A stretch of DNA of 64,000 nt from Alkalibacterium subtropicum. GTDB taxonomy: Bacteria; Bacillota; Bacilli; Lactobacillales; Carnobacteriaceae_A. The notes under the pieces were generated by a model that was given only the letters and a program-made list of their open reading frames with translations, was not told the DNA's origin and did no database searches. Within the stretch, counting starts at the first letter, position 1, and each line of letters begins with the position of its first letter. This document shows, in pieces, positions 1 to 8,476 of the stretch. The translations under genes and the position numbers were made by a program. The stretch is from the NCBI RefSeq assembly GCF_900112455.1, contig NZ_FOLT01000001.1, positions 124,001 through 188,000 of the forward strand, written 5' to 3'.

Positions 1-476
1 TGGCAGGGGACCAGATGGATCAGTCCATTATTCAGTATATTAGAAACAAATATAATCTGCTTATTGGCGAAAGAACGGCTGAAGCTGTGAAAATAGAATT
101 AGGAAGTGCTTCGATCGAAGAGGCTAAAGACATGGGATCAATGGATATTCGTGGAAGAGATCTGTTGACAGGTTTACCTAAAACGATATCGATTCCGGCT
201 ATTGATGTAGCAGAAGCAATCAAAGAAGTGATCGAAGGCATTCTTATAGCTGTTAAGGGAACACTCGAGGATACTTCTCCGGAAATCTCAGCTGATGTTA
301 TTGATCGTGGTATCGTCTTGACCGGTGGCGGAGCTTTGCTGAAGCATCTGAGCGATGTGATTGCAGAAGAAACTGATGTCCCTGTTTTTGTAGCCAGCAA
401 TCCTTTAGATTGTGTAGCGATAGGAACCGGAGAAGCATTGAATCACATGCACATCTACAGAAAGCAATCAAGATAA
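1..476 (+). CDS. mreB: MreB rod-shape actin homologue (3' part only)
   Basis: This is the C-terminal part of MreB, the actin-like ATPase that forms membrane-associated filaments and directs lateral-wall peptidoglycan synthesis. The gene is cut by the window edge; the reading frame is open from base 3. The residues [20 protein letters not shown] match the conserved MreB region, and [14 protein letters not shown] is the second phosphate/adenosine segment of the actin fold. The C terminus has normal family spacing. mreC and mreD follow on the same strand, the standard mreBCD order, although a strong hairpin separates mreB from mreC. Confidence 0.95.
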   Translation, partial: AGDQMDQSIIQYIRNKYNLLIGERTAEAVKIELGSASIEEAKDMGSMDIRGRDLLTGLPKTISIPAIDVAEAIKEVIEGILIAVKGTLEDTSPEISADVIDRGIVLTGGGALLKHLSDVIAEETDVPVFVASNPLDCVAIGTGEALNHMHIYRKQSR

Positions 477-480
477 ATAT

Positions 481-517
481 TTAAACTAGCGGGAAGATAT
501 TCTTCCCGCTAGTTTAA
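481..517 (+). terminator. Hairpin after mreB
   Basis: A perfect 17-bp inverted repeat (481-497 with 501-517, 3-nt loop) directly follows the mreB stop. The T-run on the plus strand is short, so it may only attenuate read-through into mreC. A TATAAT at 595-600, with a weak -35, could restart transcription for mreC. Confidence 0.6.
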
Positions 518-643
518 TGAGCGCCAATGTATGCGTGTTCTATAAGAGAATACGCATACCAGCCGCGCATTTCAAACTGCCTCTACGAACTGACTATAAT
601 CTATGGTAAAATAAGCGAAGTTAAATTATAAGAGGTGTCACAA

Positions 644-1498
644 TTGAACCAGTTTTTTACAAATAAAAAATTAATCGTCCTGCTTGTGAGTGTGATTTTG
701 TTTGTTTCACTCATTTCATTATCGATGAGAAATGCTGAAAATATTCCATTCGTTCAACAGGCGACCAATGATATTACTGCGGTGCTTGGAAGAGTCTATT
801 CAAAACCTGCGAATGCTATTATCAGCGTGTTTGATTCGATAGATGATTTACAGGATACGTATGCGGAAAACCAGAGGTTGAAAATAGAAATCGATCGCAT
901 CTATGAACGTCAGGCAGAATTGAATACATTAAAAGAGGAGAACACTCGTCTTGAAGAAGAACTGGATTTACAGCAGTCACTAACCGATTACCGAACGATC
1001 TCTGGGACCGTTATTTCCCGCAATCCGGATAACTGGGTCGACCAGGTGGTGATTGACCGCGGAAGTCAGGATGGTGTTGAGGTAGGGATGCCGGTCATGT
1101 CAGGCAACGGTCTGGTTGGACGTATCTCTGAAACGAATCCGACAAGTTCGAAAGTTGTTCTGCTTACTAATATCGAACAGACGTCTAATCAGGTTTCTTC
1201 AGAGATCGTCATGGAAGATGAGACAGTATATGGTATCATCAGCGACTATGACGAGGAGAGAAATCAGCTCCTGATGTCTCAGATAACGTCAACATTAGAA
1301 ATAAGCGAAGGAGAACTAGTGACCACTTCCGGTTTAGGCGGATCCATACCTCGCGGACTGGTTATTGGTGAAGTGGAAGAAGTTTCTATGGATGCTCACG
1401 GACTTGCTCAGCAGGTATATGTGAAGCCTTCTGCTGATTTTAACAATATACGATTCGTGACCATTATTCACCGTCTGGCTGAAAGTGGTGAAGATTGA
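644..1498 (+). CDS. mreC: Rod-shape protein MreC
   Basis: MreC is a single-pass membrane protein that links MreB to the extracellular wall-synthesis complex (MreD, RodA, PBPs). A membrane helix lies near residues 8-27, followed by a coiled coil at about 60-105 rich in E/L/K/R, then the beta domain with DRGSQDGVEVGMPV and GGSIPRGLVIGEV. Length, about 284 aa, is normal. I place the start at TTG 644: AGAGGTG (631-637) sits 6 nt upstream, and the product then begins MNQFFTNKK as in relatives. A GTG at 635 is in frame but lies inside that ribosome binding site. The stop overlaps the mreD start by one base. Confidence 0.93.
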   Translation: MNQFFTNKKLIVLLVSVILFVSLISLSMRNAENIPFVQQATNDITAVLGRVYSKPANAIISVFDSIDDLQDTYAENQRLKIEIDRIYERQAELNTLKEENTRLEEELDLQQSLTDYRTISGTVISRNPDNWVDQVVIDRGSQDGVEVGMPVMSGNGLVGRISETNPTSSKVVLLTNIEQTSNQVSSEIVMEDETVYGIISDYDEERNQLLMSQITSTLEISEGELVTTSGLGGSIPRGLVIGEVEEVSMDAHGLAQQVYVKPSADFNNIRFVTIIHRLAESGED

Positions 1499-2064
1499 TG
1501 GGTAACTGGAAAAAAGTGACCATTCCCATTTTTCTTTTGTTTTTTACTTTGCTTATTGATGGCGGCCTGACTTATCTGTTTCGCGATCAGCTGAGTACAT
1601 CTTTTGGCTTAATGATCCCCCGACTGGTCGTTATTACATTGATCATGCTCTCTTTCTACCTGGAACCAAGGCAGCTGTATATTCTTGCCTTTGCATTCGG
1701 ATTTGTTTATGACAGTTACTACAGTGGTGTTTTGGGCATTTATATTGCAGCATTCATATTGATCCCGTATCTGATCATACAAATCCGTCAGATAATCAAT
1801 CCATATTTCTATGCAATACTGCTGATCAATATTGTCGTCCTGACACTGATGGAATTATTTGTCTTTAGTGTGTACCGGGTCATCGGTTTGTCCGATATGA
1901 CGCTGCAACTGTTCTTAGTCAGTCGTCTGAATGGTACGCTGATATTTAATACTGTTGCTTTTTTAGTCATCGGCTATCCGCTGAAGGAATGGATCAAGGT
2001 GCTTGTCAGTATGGAAGATAAAAAGACAGGATCGAGCAGAAAAAACAATGTATCAATAAGATAA
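1498..2064 (+). CDS. mreD: Rod-shape protein MreD
   Basis: MreD is the small polytopic membrane partner of MreC in the elongasome. The product of about 188 aa is very hydrophobic, with five or six predicted membrane segments and a basic C-terminal tail (KDKKTGSSRKNN-like). Its start ATG 1498 overlaps the mreC stop (TGATG), which indicates translational coupling; an in-frame TTG at 1495 is less likely. Recognition rests on position in mreBCD, size and topology, because MreD sequences are poorly conserved. Confidence 0.88.
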   Translation: MGNWKKVTIPIFLLFFTLLIDGGLTYLFRDQLSTSFGLMIPRLVVITLIMLSFYLEPRQLYILAFAFGFVYDSYYSGVLGIYIAAFILIPYLIIQIRQIINPYFYAILLINIVVLTLMELFVFSVYRVIGLSDMTLQLFLVSRLNGTLIFNTVAFLVIGYPLKEWIKVLVSMEDKKTGSSRKNNVSIR

Positions 2065-2082
2065 AACTAGAGGTGAAACGGA

Positions 2083-2769
2083 ATGAAGAGTGCGGTATCG
2101 CTAAAAGGAACACAAGAAGGTTATCAGCTTATTATTCAGTCTTCAGCTTCTCTCCAGGACGTGTATGATGAACTGGAATCGCTGACTTTACAGATGAAAA
2201 AAGACTCTCATGCTGGAAGAGAAATCATCTTTCATGTCAAGACTGGCCAGAGAGAACTTACGGACGCGGAAAAAGACAAGATTTCAGAAATCGTCGAAGA
2301 TGACTATTTTAAGATTTCTTCCTTCGAATCAGAAGTCATGTCACTGGAAAAGTGTTTACAGTGGCATAAAGAAGCAAGCCCCACGCTGGAAGTCAGAACT
2401 GTTCGAAGCGGACAGATCGTCGAAGCGGAGGGGGATATGCTGCTCATCGGGGTCGTCCATCCTGGAGGGACCGTACGGGCAACAGGGAGCATTTATATCA
2501 TAGGTGAACTAAAAGGAATTGCCCACGCAGGGGTCAGCGGCAAAGAAAGTGCTGTAGTGGTTGCCAATTTCCGGTATAATGCTCAAGTAAGGATAGGCGA
2601 CAACGTACATGTTATTGAGAAAAAAGATCAGCCTAAAGATGAAAATGCTGACACAACTGAATTTGTATATGTTAATGATTTACATATCATTGAAATTTCC
2701 AGTTTGGAAAATTTAAAAACGATTCGACCAGAATTAGGTAAACATGCAGGAGGTATTTATAATGGGTAA
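2083..2769 (+). CDS. minC: Septum-site inhibitor MinC
   Basis: MinC inhibits FtsZ assembly away from mid-cell and is recruited to the membrane by MinD. The N-terminal about 100 residues form the FtsZ-inhibiting domain. RTVRSGQIVEAEGDMLLIG begins the C-terminal beta-helix, and GGTVRATGSIYIIGELKGIA is the conserved dimerisation and MinD-binding region. Length 228 aa is normal. The end of minC overlaps the minD start by 8 bp, and minD's ribosome binding site lies inside minC, so the two are probably co-translated. The position after mreBCD matches Bacillus. Confidence 0.93.
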   Translation: MKSAVSLKGTQEGYQLIIQSSASLQDVYDELESLTLQMKKDSHAGREIIFHVKTGQRELTDAEKDKISEIVEDDYFKISSFESEVMSLEKCLQWHKEASPTLEVRTVRSGQIVEAEGDMLLIGVVHPGGTVRATGSIYIIGELKGIAHAGVSGKESAVVVANFRYNAQVRIGDNVHVIEKKDQPKDENADTTEFVYVNDLHIIEISSLENLKTIRPELGKHAGGIYNG

Positions 2770-3556
2770 AGCCATAGTAATAACATCAGGTAAAGGTGGA
2801 GTAGGTAAGACCACGTCCACAGCAAATATTGGAACAGCTCTAGCACTTCAAGGGAAAAAAGTCTGTCTTGTCGATATGGACATCGGATTGAGAAACCTTG
2901 ATGTTATTTTAGGTCTGGAAAACAGAATAATTTATGACATTATCGATGTAGTAGAAGGTAGAGCCAAACTGCATCAAGCCCTGATAAAAGATAAACGGTT
3001 CAATGACCAGTTGTTCCTTCTTCCAGCGGCCCAGCATGCAGATAAAAATGCGATAAATGAGATACAGATGGTGGATATGGTCGAAGAACTGAAAAAAGAC
3101 TTCGACTACATCCTCATCGATTGTCCAGCGGGTATTGAACAAGGATTTAAAAATTCTATTGCTGCCGCAGATGACGCCATATTAGTCACTACACCAGAAA
3201 TTTCTGCCATCAGAGATGCTGACAGAATCATCGGGCTGATCGAACAAACGCCTATTCAGGCGCCTCAGCTTGTTATCAATCGTATCCGTAAAGGAATGAT
3301 GGAAGCTGGAGACGTAATGGACGTAGAAGAAATCACACGTCATTTGTCTATTAAATTATTAGGCATTATTTTCGAGGATGATGAAGTCGTTCGGGCGTCC
3401 AATAAAGGAAATCCCGTCGTATTAGATCCTGACCACCCTTCGTCGCAAGGATATCGTAATATCGCGAGAAGAATACTCGGTGATACTGTACCTTTGATGA
3501 CGCTGAAAGAAGAAAAAGTCAGTTTCTGGAAAAAAATATTTGGCTTTGGAAAATAA
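2762..3556 (+). CDS. minD: Septum-site ATPase MinD
   Basis: MinD is a membrane-cycling ATPase of the ParA/MinD family that positions MinC. The deviant Walker A motif GKGGVGKTT is near residues 10-18. The Walker B-like strand reads DYILIDCPAGIEQG. The C terminus ends in the short amphipathic membrane-targeting helix KVSFWKKIFGFGK. ATG 2762 is preceded by AGGAGG (about 2748) with normal spacing, so I prefer it to an in-frame codon further upstream within minC. 264 aa is the usual length. The promoter of the next transcription unit begins within its last codons. Confidence 0.95.
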   Translation: MGKAIVITSGKGGVGKTTSTANIGTALALQGKKVCLVDMDIGLRNLDVILGLENRIIYDIIDVVEGRAKLHQALIKDKRFNDQLFLLPAAQHADKNAINEIQMVDMVEELKKDFDYILIDCPAGIEQGFKNSIAAADDAILVTTPEISAIRDADRIIGLIEQTPIQAPQLVINRIRKGMMEAGDVMDVEEITRHLSIKLLGIIFEDDEVVRASNKGNPVVLDPDHPSSQGYRNIARRILGDTVPLMTLKEEKVSFWKKIFGFGK

Positions 3557-3568
3557 ATATGCTATGAT
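3540..3568 (+). promoter_or_regulatory. Promoter of T-box/ABC importer operon
   Basis: TTGGCT (3540-3545), a 17-nt spacer and TATGAT (3563-3568). It overlaps the 3' end of minD and lies about 20 nt upstream of T-box stem I. Confidence 0.6.
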
Positions 3569-3587
3569 GTAAAAAATAATAAATGGC

Positions 3588-3852
3588 TATGATGAGAAAA
3601 AGTAAAAGATATACCTTTTCAGAGAGGTTACGGTCGGTGAGAGTAACTATAGGTGGTCTTTGAAAACACATCTCTAAGCTAAAAGCTGAACTCGAGTAAG
3701 CTTATCGGCTGCACCCGTTATCGTGCCAGCGTTTAGTCGTTTTGAACGTGTTGAGGTGATGATTACTTTATATCGTCACGAATAAAGGTGGGACCACGAT
3801 ATTTGATCGTCCTTTAATTCTCTTTTTAAGAGGATTAAAGGACGTTTTTTTT
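3588..3852 (+). promoter_or_regulatory. T-box riboswitch, probably tRNA-His
   Basis: A complete T-box leader. It has GATGAG at the stem I base (3591), the AGTA specifier-loop motif (3601-3604), an AGAGAGG distal module, the conserved T-box AAGGTGGGACCACG (3785-3798) and an intrinsic terminator (3809-3818 pairing with 3834-3843, then eight T). The specifier lies in 3662-3670 and can be read as CAC (His, 3667-3669) or AAC (Asn, 3665-3667). The variable T-box base after TGG is G, which would pair with discriminator C73. C73 is typical of tRNA-His, whereas tRNA-Asn has G73, so I favour histidine. Uncharged tRNA would stabilise the antiterminator and switch on the importer genes. Confidence 0.93.
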
Positions 3853-3932
3853 GTTTATACAGGAACTGCAGTCCTGCGTGAACACTTGAATTGGAAATTG
3901 AAAAAGTATAAATAACTCTAGGAGGAACACTC

Positions 3933-4721
3933 ATGAAAAATTCAAAATTATTATTAACAGGATTAATTGTTTCGGGAATCGTTTTAACAGGATGCCAGAC
4001 CGATGAGTCAGAAAGCAGTACAGGTGAAAATGCATATGTTGTCGGATTAGATGACACCTTTGCGCCTATGGGATTCAGAGATGATGATGGCAATCTAGTT
4101 GGTTTTGATATCGATCTGGCCGAAGCTGTGGCTGCTGATCTGGATTATTCGATCAGCTTTCAGCCGATCGACTGGGCGATGAAAGAGACAGAATTAAATG
4201 CCGGTAATATCGATATGATATGGAATGGTTACACCATCACGAATGAGCGTGCCGAAAAAGTCGACTTTGGAACCCCATATCTGGAAAACAGTCAGCTGAT
4301 CGTAACTCTGGAAGGAAACGGGATAGACACCAAATCTGACTTGGCAGGCAAAAAAGTTGCAGCCCAGCAATCCTCGAGTGCAGTCAGCGCCATCGAAAGC
4401 GATCCTTCAGATATATTGAGCCAATTTGATAATGGCGAAGTGATACAGTTCCCATCAAATAATGATGTGTTCAATGACTTGATCTCCGGGCGAAGCGACG
4501 CCATAGTCGTTGATGAAACATTGGGACGGTTCTACATGTCACAGAATGCATCACCTGATTACAAGGTGCTGGAGGATAATTTCGGTAATGAAGAGTATGC
4601 GGTAGGTTTCAGGCAAGATGATGATGAATTGAGAGAAGAATTTAATGCATCATTAGAAAGACTCATGGAAGATGGAACATATGACGATATCTATCAGACA
4701 TGGTTCAGCGAACAGGAATAA
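3933..4721 (+). CDS. Amino-acid ABC transporter, binding lipoprotein
   Basis: A solute-binding lipoprotein of the family-3 type for polar amino acids. The signal peptide ends in lipobox LTGC with the lipidated Cys at residue 21, so the protein is anchored to the outer membrane face. YVVGLDDTFAPMGFRD and GFDIDLAEAVAADL are the conserved first-lobe motifs; NIDMIWNGYTITNERAEKV belongs to the ligand-contact and hinge region. It is followed by a permease and an ATPase and controlled by the upstream T-box. Substrate is inferred from that T-box: most likely histidine (HisXYZ-like), otherwise asparagine. Confidence 0.9.
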   Translation: MKNSKLLLTGLIVSGIVLTGCQTDESESSTGENAYVVGLDDTFAPMGFRDDDGNLVGFDIDLAEAVAADLDYSISFQPIDWAMKETELNAGNIDMIWNGYTITNERAEKVDFGTPYLENSQLIVTLEGNGIDTKSDLAGKKVAAQQSSSAVSAIESDPSDILSQFDNGEVIQFPSNNDVFNDLISGRSDAIVVDETLGRFYMSQNASPDYKVLEDNFGNEEYAVGFRQDDDELREEFNASLERLMEDGTYDDIYQTWFSEQE

Positions 4722-4739
4722 TTTATAGGAGTGAAAGTC

Positions 4740-5369
4740 ATGTTATGGTCAGCCTTGCCTTCAATTATTGGAGGCTTAGAGTTAACGTTGAAGTTGTTCG
4801 GTTTAGTACTGGTAGTGTCACTGCCGCTTGGGTTGGTTGTGGCAGTAGTAAAAGTGTATGGACCTAAATTTCTACAAAGGCTCATTACGCTTTATATATA
4901 TGTGATGCGGGGAACGCCGCTGCTGCTTCAATTAATGTTTGTATTCTTCGGCTTGCCTTACATTGGAGTGACACTTGATCGCTTCCCGGCTGCAGTTTTT
5001 GCTTTTGTCCTGAACTATGCTGCTTATTTCGCAGAGATTTTCAGAGGTGGGATGGTAGGTGTACCGACTGGCCAGTTTGAAGCACTGAAAGTGCTTGGAA
5101 TCAGCCACTTTAAAGGTTACCGGAAAGTCATCTTTCCTCAGGTGCTGAAAACGACGCTACCCAGCATAGGTAATGAAGTACTGGCGCTGGTAAAAGATAC
5201 ATCACTTGTCTATATTCTGGGTTTAGGTGAAGTGTTGAGAGCTGGTCAAATTGCAGCCAACCGGTATGCCTCACTTATTCCATTTATATTCGTTGGTGCC
5301 CTTTACCTTATCGTGACAGGTGTAATTTCATATCTGCTCAATAAAATCGAAAAGCAGTATCAAATATAA
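4740..5369 (+). CDS. Amino-acid ABC transporter, permease
   Basis: Inner-membrane permease of the HisM/GlnP type (about 209 aa, five membrane segments). YVMRGTPLLLQLMFVFFGLP is the conserved family motif; the EAA loop that docks the ATPase is in GQFEALKVLGISHFKGYRKV. I choose ATG 4740 because GGAG (4728-4731) is correctly spaced from it; GTG 4731 overlaps that sequence. Only one permease gene is present, so it probably works as a homodimer. It lies 18 bp after the binding-protein gene and 13 bp before the ATPase gene. Confidence 0.9.
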   Translation: MLWSALPSIIGGLELTLKLFGLVLVVSLPLGLVVAVVKVYGPKFLQRLITLYIYVMRGTPLLLQLMFVFFGLPYIGVTLDRFPAAVFAFVLNYAAYFAEIFRGGMVGVPTGQFEALKVLGISHFKGYRKVIFPQVLKTTLPSIGNEVLALVKDTSLVYILGLGEVLRAGQIAANRYASLIPFIFVGALYLIVTGVISYLLNKIEKQYQI

Positions 5370-5382
5370 AGGAGGTATTCAG

Positions 5383-6033
5383 ATGCTTGAAATAGATCAT
5401 TTAGGTAAGAAGATGAATGGGATCGATTTGATCAAAGACTTTTCTTTAACAGTCAGAAAGCGAGAGATCGTTTCGATTGTAGGTGAATCCGGTTCAGGCA
5501 AGACAACATTTATCCGGGTGCTGAATCAACTGGATGTTCCGGACGAAGGTCAGATCAGACTGGATAATGATGTTTTGTTTACCAGCCATGAGAGCGACAA
5601 AAAAGCAAATAAAAAAATCGGACTGGTTTTTCAGGATTTTCAGCTGTTTCCTAACCTCACCGTTAAAGAAAACTGTACGCTCAGTCCGATCCTTAATAAG
5701 GATCTCAGTAAAAAAGAAGCCGAACTCAAAGCCGATGAATTACTTAAAAAATTAGCTATTGACGATAAACAGGCTGTCTACCCTAAAGAACTATCGGGAG
5801 GCCAGAAACAGCGTGTGGCCATAGCCCGGGCACTCATGCTGGAACCTCAGATATTATGTCTGGATGAACCGACTTCCGCACTTGATCATGAGACAGCTAA
5901 CCGGTTCGGTGAGCTGCTCATTTCCATCATCAAAAATGATGTCGGCGTAATTATGATCACCCACGACTTGAGATTTGCCGAGACATTCAGTGATCGTATC
6001 GTATCTTCACGCCAGTTTTTGAACAAAAGCTGA
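5383..6033 (+). CDS. Amino-acid ABC transporter, ATPase
   Basis: Cytoplasmic ATPase of the polar amino-acid importer family. Walker A GESGSGKT is at residues 34-41, the Q-loop is VFQDFQ, the signature is LSGGQKQR, Walker B is ILCLDEPTS, and the switch histidine is in THD. At 216 aa it is shorter than many GlnQ proteins (about 240 aa), mainly at the C terminus, but all catalytic motifs are intact. AGGAGG lies a few bases before ATG 5383. It completes the three-gene operon under T-box control. Confidence 0.92.
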   Translation: MLEIDHLGKKMNGIDLIKDFSLTVRKREIVSIVGESGSGKTTFIRVLNQLDVPDEGQIRLDNDVLFTSHESDKKANKKIGLVFQDFQLFPNLTVKENCTLSPILNKDLSKKEAELKADELLKKLAIDDKQAVYPKELSGGQKQRVAIARALMLEPQILCLDEPTSALDHETANRFGELLISIIKNDVGVIMITHDLRFAETFSDRIVSSRQFLNKS

Positions 6034-6080
6034 ACGCATAAGCAGCTGACTGTTTTCTTTACTGCTTCCTGAATTAATGA

Positions 6081-6109
6081 TTGACTCTGGTGCGGTGATT
6101 TGGTATGCT
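6081..6109 (+). promoter_or_regulatory. Promoter of rplU-prp-rpmA
   Basis: TTGACT (6081-6086), a 17-nt spacer and TATGCT (6104-6109), followed by a structured leader. Confidence 0.7.
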
Positions 6110-6115
6110 AGTAAC

Positions 6116-6240
6116 GTTGTAAATGTGTAGCACCACAACTACAACCGCTCGTATATAAGTCAAAAAGCAGGAAACTGCTACTTATAGCGGCGAGTCTAAG
6201 TGCTTAAGAATAAAACGGAATGTTTTATTCATTAATTAAA
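6116..6240 (+). promoter_or_regulatory. L21 leader RNA (autoregulatory)
   Basis: The leader before rplU contains ATAAGT...ACTTAT (about 6155-6186) enclosing AGCAG-GAAA-CTGCT with a GNRA-type loop. An outer pairing joins CTCG (6148-6151) with CGAG (6191-6194), followed by TCTAAGTGC. Position and the paired elements fit the Firmicutes ribosomal L21 leader, believed to bind a product of the operon. I matched it from memory, not by a covariance model. Confidence 0.6.
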
Positions 6241-6255
6241 GGAGGTGCAGCAAAC

Positions 6256-6567
6256 ATGTACGCAATTATCAAAACAGGTGGAAAACAGTTTAAAGTTGAA
6301 GAAGGCCAAGATATCTTCGTAGAAAAATTAGACGGAGAAGCTGGTGATTCAGTAACTTTTGACGAAGTTTTGTTTGTTGGAGGAGATAATACTGTAGTAG
6401 GTAATCCCTTCATCGAAGGCGCGTCTGTAGAAGGTAAGATCGAAAAGCAAGGTCGTGCTAAAAAAGTAACGACTTACAAATACCGTCGCAGAAAAGATTC
6501 CCATAACAAAAAGGGACATCGTCAGCCATATACAAAAGTTTCTATCACATCAATCAAATCAAACTAA
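6256..6567 (+). CDS. rplU: 50S ribosomal protein L21
   Basis: L21, 103 aa, binds 23S rRNA in the large subunit. It begins [18 protein letters not shown] and contains [20 protein letters not shown], both diagnostic. GGAGGTG precedes ATG 6256. A longer in-frame opening upstream runs through the ribosome binding site and is not used. It starts the conserved rplU-prp-rpmA operon. Confidence 0.98.
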   Translation: MYAIIKTGGKQFKVEEGQDIFVEKLDGEAGDSVTFDEVLFVGGDNTVVGNPFIEGASVEGKIEKQGRAKKVTTYKYRRRKDSHNKKGHRQPYTKVSITSIKSN

Positions 6568-6589
6568 TCATTGAGAAAGAGAGACTGAA

Positions 6590-6931
6590 ATGATAGCTAT
6601 TCAATTTCGCCGTGAAGGTTCAAATCTGATGTCAGTTCAAATGTCTGGACATGCTGAGGCCGGCCCATACGGTTATGATATTGTCTGCGCTGCCGTTTCA
6701 GCCTTAAGTATCGGTACAGTAAATAGTCTGACTGAGATAGCTGGGATACCCTTAAAGGTTGTTTCTGCTGAAGATTCTGGAGGCTATCTGGAATTCACTA
6801 TTCCTGCTGGTATTTCTCAAAAACAAATGGAAACAGGCCAGATACTCCTGAAAAGCCTTCATCTGTCTTTAAAAAGCATAGAAGAAGAATACAGCGAGTA
6901 TGTAAAAATTAATTCTCTACAAGAGAAATAA
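6590..6931 (+). CDS. prp: Ribosomal-processing cysteine protease Prp
   Basis: Prp (YsxB) removes the N-terminal extension of ribosomal protein L27. The catalytic pair is visible as His21 in GHAEAG and Cys33 in [10 protein letters not shown]. The product of 113 aa has the usual length. It lies between rplU and rpmA, and rpmA encodes an L27 with the cleavable extension, so enzyme and substrate are adjacent and complete. It starts 22 bp after rplU. Confidence 0.95.
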   Translation: MIAIQFRREGSNLMSVQMSGHAEAGPYGYDIVCAAVSALSIGTVNSLTEIAGIPLKVVSAEDSGGYLEFTIPAGISQKQMETGQILLKSLHLSLKSIEEEYSEYVKINSLQEK

Positions 6932-6947
6932 TGGAGGTGCATTGAAT

Positions 6948-7232
6948 ATGTTGAAAATGAATTTACAATTTTTCGCTCATAAAAAAGGTGGCGGTTCAAC
7001 AACCAACGGTCGTGACTCACAATCAAAACGTTTAGGAGCTAAACGCGGAGATGGACAAGTTGTCTCTGGCGGATCTATTTTATACCGTCAACGAGGAACT
7101 AAGATTTATCCAGGTGAAAACGTAGGCCGAGGTGGAGACGACACGCTATTCGCTAAAATCGATGGTGTTGTCCGCTTTGAACGTAAAGGAAAAAACAAAA
7201 AGCAAGTTTCTGTTTATCCTGTAGCAAACTAA
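6948..7232 (+). CDS. rpmA: 50S ribosomal protein L27 with N-terminal extension
   Basis: L27 lies near the peptidyl-transferase centre. The product starts [20 protein letters not shown]. In Firmicutes the first nine residues, ending in FF, are removed by Prp to expose the tail starting A-H-K-K. ATG 6948 is preceded by GGAGG (6933-6937). TTG 6942 is also in frame but would lengthen the extension beyond the family pattern. [17 protein letters not shown] and [15 protein letters not shown] are standard L27 motifs. Confidence 0.97.
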   Translation: MLKMNLQFFAHKKGGGSTTNGRDSQSKRLGAKRGDGQVVSGGSILYRQRGTKIYPGENVGRGGDDTLFAKIDGVVRFERKGKNKKQVSVYPVAN

Positions 7233-7245
7233 TTATCAAATAAAT

Positions 7246-7283
7246 TGGAATCATAATCTAATCGATTTTGGTTCCTTTTTTTC
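7246..7283 (+). terminator. Terminator after rpmA
   Basis: Imperfect stem GGAATCATAATC with GATTTTGGTTCC, followed by a run of seven T. Confidence 0.75.
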
Positions 7284-7347
7284 TATCATAAAAACTGACA
7301 CCATGTCATAATGTGATTTTCAGTACGGTATAGATGTAGCTTAAATC

Positions 7348-7376
7348 TTGTACATGACAATCGAATGAGTTAAAAT
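7348..7376 (+). promoter_or_regulatory. Promoter of ytxK-ackA
   Basis: TTGTAC (7348-7353), 17 nt, TAAAAT (7371-7376). The expected start site is near 7383, which leaves almost no leader for an ATG at 7392 and supports the internal GTG start of ytxK. Confidence 0.65.
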
Positions 7377-7451
7377 AACAGTAGAGCTTTAATGGATTTT
7401 TATTCACTTCCGAATGACTGGATAAGGAATAAAAGCGAAAGGATTGTTGCT

Positions 7452-8459
7452 GTGGATACATCTAAAGTGGAAAAATTTTATACTGTTTTACTGGAATCAA
7501 CAAGAAATATAAAGGAAGATTTGGATTCAACCTTTGTCGAAGCTTTTATTGAAACGGGTGAAAACATTCTGGATAACGGAAAAGTACACGTCGAAGACGG
7601 GCTTCCTCATCCGGAAACAAGAGATAAGTTAATAGCTTTATACAATTCTGTATCGATCGAAGAATTGTCTCTGGAGGAGAAGAAAAAAGCTATCCAGATG
7701 ATGCTGATCAGTATAGTGAAAGAGGATCAGCTACAAGTGAACCATCAACCTACGCCAGACGGGATCGGCGTCATCTTATCCTATTTCATAGATCTTTTCT
7801 TTGAAACAGATGAACCACTCCATCTCGCAGATTTATCCGTTGGTAGCGGCAATTTGCTTTATACCTTGTTTACGACACTATTTTCAGAAAATAAAGAAGT
7901 GAAATTAACGGGTGTAGACAATGATGAACTGCTTATTTCTTTGGCTTCTACGATCTCGGCTATACTCCACATACCTGTTCATTTGATGCATCAGGATGCA
8001 CTGCAGCCACTGTTGCTGGATCCTGTGGACCTGATGATTTCTGATTTGCCGGTAGGTTTCTACCCCATAGATGTTAAAAAGGATGACTTCAAGACACGTT
8101 TTGAAGAGGGGCATTCCTACAGTCATTATTTACTCATAGAACAGGGAATGAAGTATTTGAAAGAAAGCGGGTACGCTTTCTATATACTCCCGACGAATGT
8201 ATTTGAAACAGAGGAAGTAAAAAGCTTGCTGAAGTATGTTCATTCGGTCGGTCATGTTCAGGCGATCATCCACATGCCACTGGAATGGTTCAGTTCAGTC
8301 AAGTCTAGAAAGTCATTATTCATTATTCAGAAGAAGGGTGAAGGCAGCAAACAGGTGTCTGAGGTACTCGTCTCTGATGTGCCTAACATTAAAGACCAAA
8401 AGACCTTCAATGAGTTCATTTTAAGTATAAAAAAATGGAAAAAAGAGCAGCAAATATAA
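7452..8459 (+). CDS. ytxK: YtxK-type class I SAM methyltransferase
   Basis: Putative methyltransferase related to N6-adenine DNA methylases. It has a SAM-binding motif ([13 protein letters not shown]), an acidic second motif (GVDNDEL) and a degenerate catalytic motif SDLPVGFYP in place of NPPF/Y. The substrate is unknown; the altered motif makes DNA methylation doubtful. The gene precedes ackA as in Bacillus. I choose GTG 7452 because AAAGGA lies 8 nt upstream and the product of about 335 aa then matches the family. An in-frame ATG at 7392 has no ribosome binding site and would be almost leaderless. Confidence 0.85.
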   Translation: MDTSKVEKFYTVLLESTRNIKEDLDSTFVEAFIETGENILDNGKVHVEDGLPHPETRDKLIALYNSVSIEELSLEEKKKAIQMMLISIVKEDQLQVNHQPTPDGIGVILSYFIDLFFETDEPLHLADLSVGSGNLLYTLFTTLFSENKEVKLTGVDNDELLISLASTISAILHIPVHLMHQDALQPLLLDPVDLMISDLPVGFYPIDVKKDDFKTRFEEGHSYSHYLLIEQGMKYLKESGYAFYILPTNVFETEEVKSLLKYVHSVGHVQAIIHMPLEWFSSVKSRKSLFIIQKKGEGSKQVSEVLVSDVPNIKDQKTFNEFILSIKKWKKEQQI

Positions 8460-8476
8460 AAAAGGGAGCGAACAAT

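Noticed and set aside
3665-3667. AAC (Asn) as the specifier of the first T-box
   Set aside because: Possible by register, but the T-box variable base G does not complement G73 of tRNA-Asn; CAC (His) fits C73 better. Kept only as an alternative.
7392-7451. ATG 7392 as the start of ytxK
   Set aside because: It would lie 9 nt after the predicted transcription start with no ribosome site; GTG 7452 has AAAGGA at good spacing.
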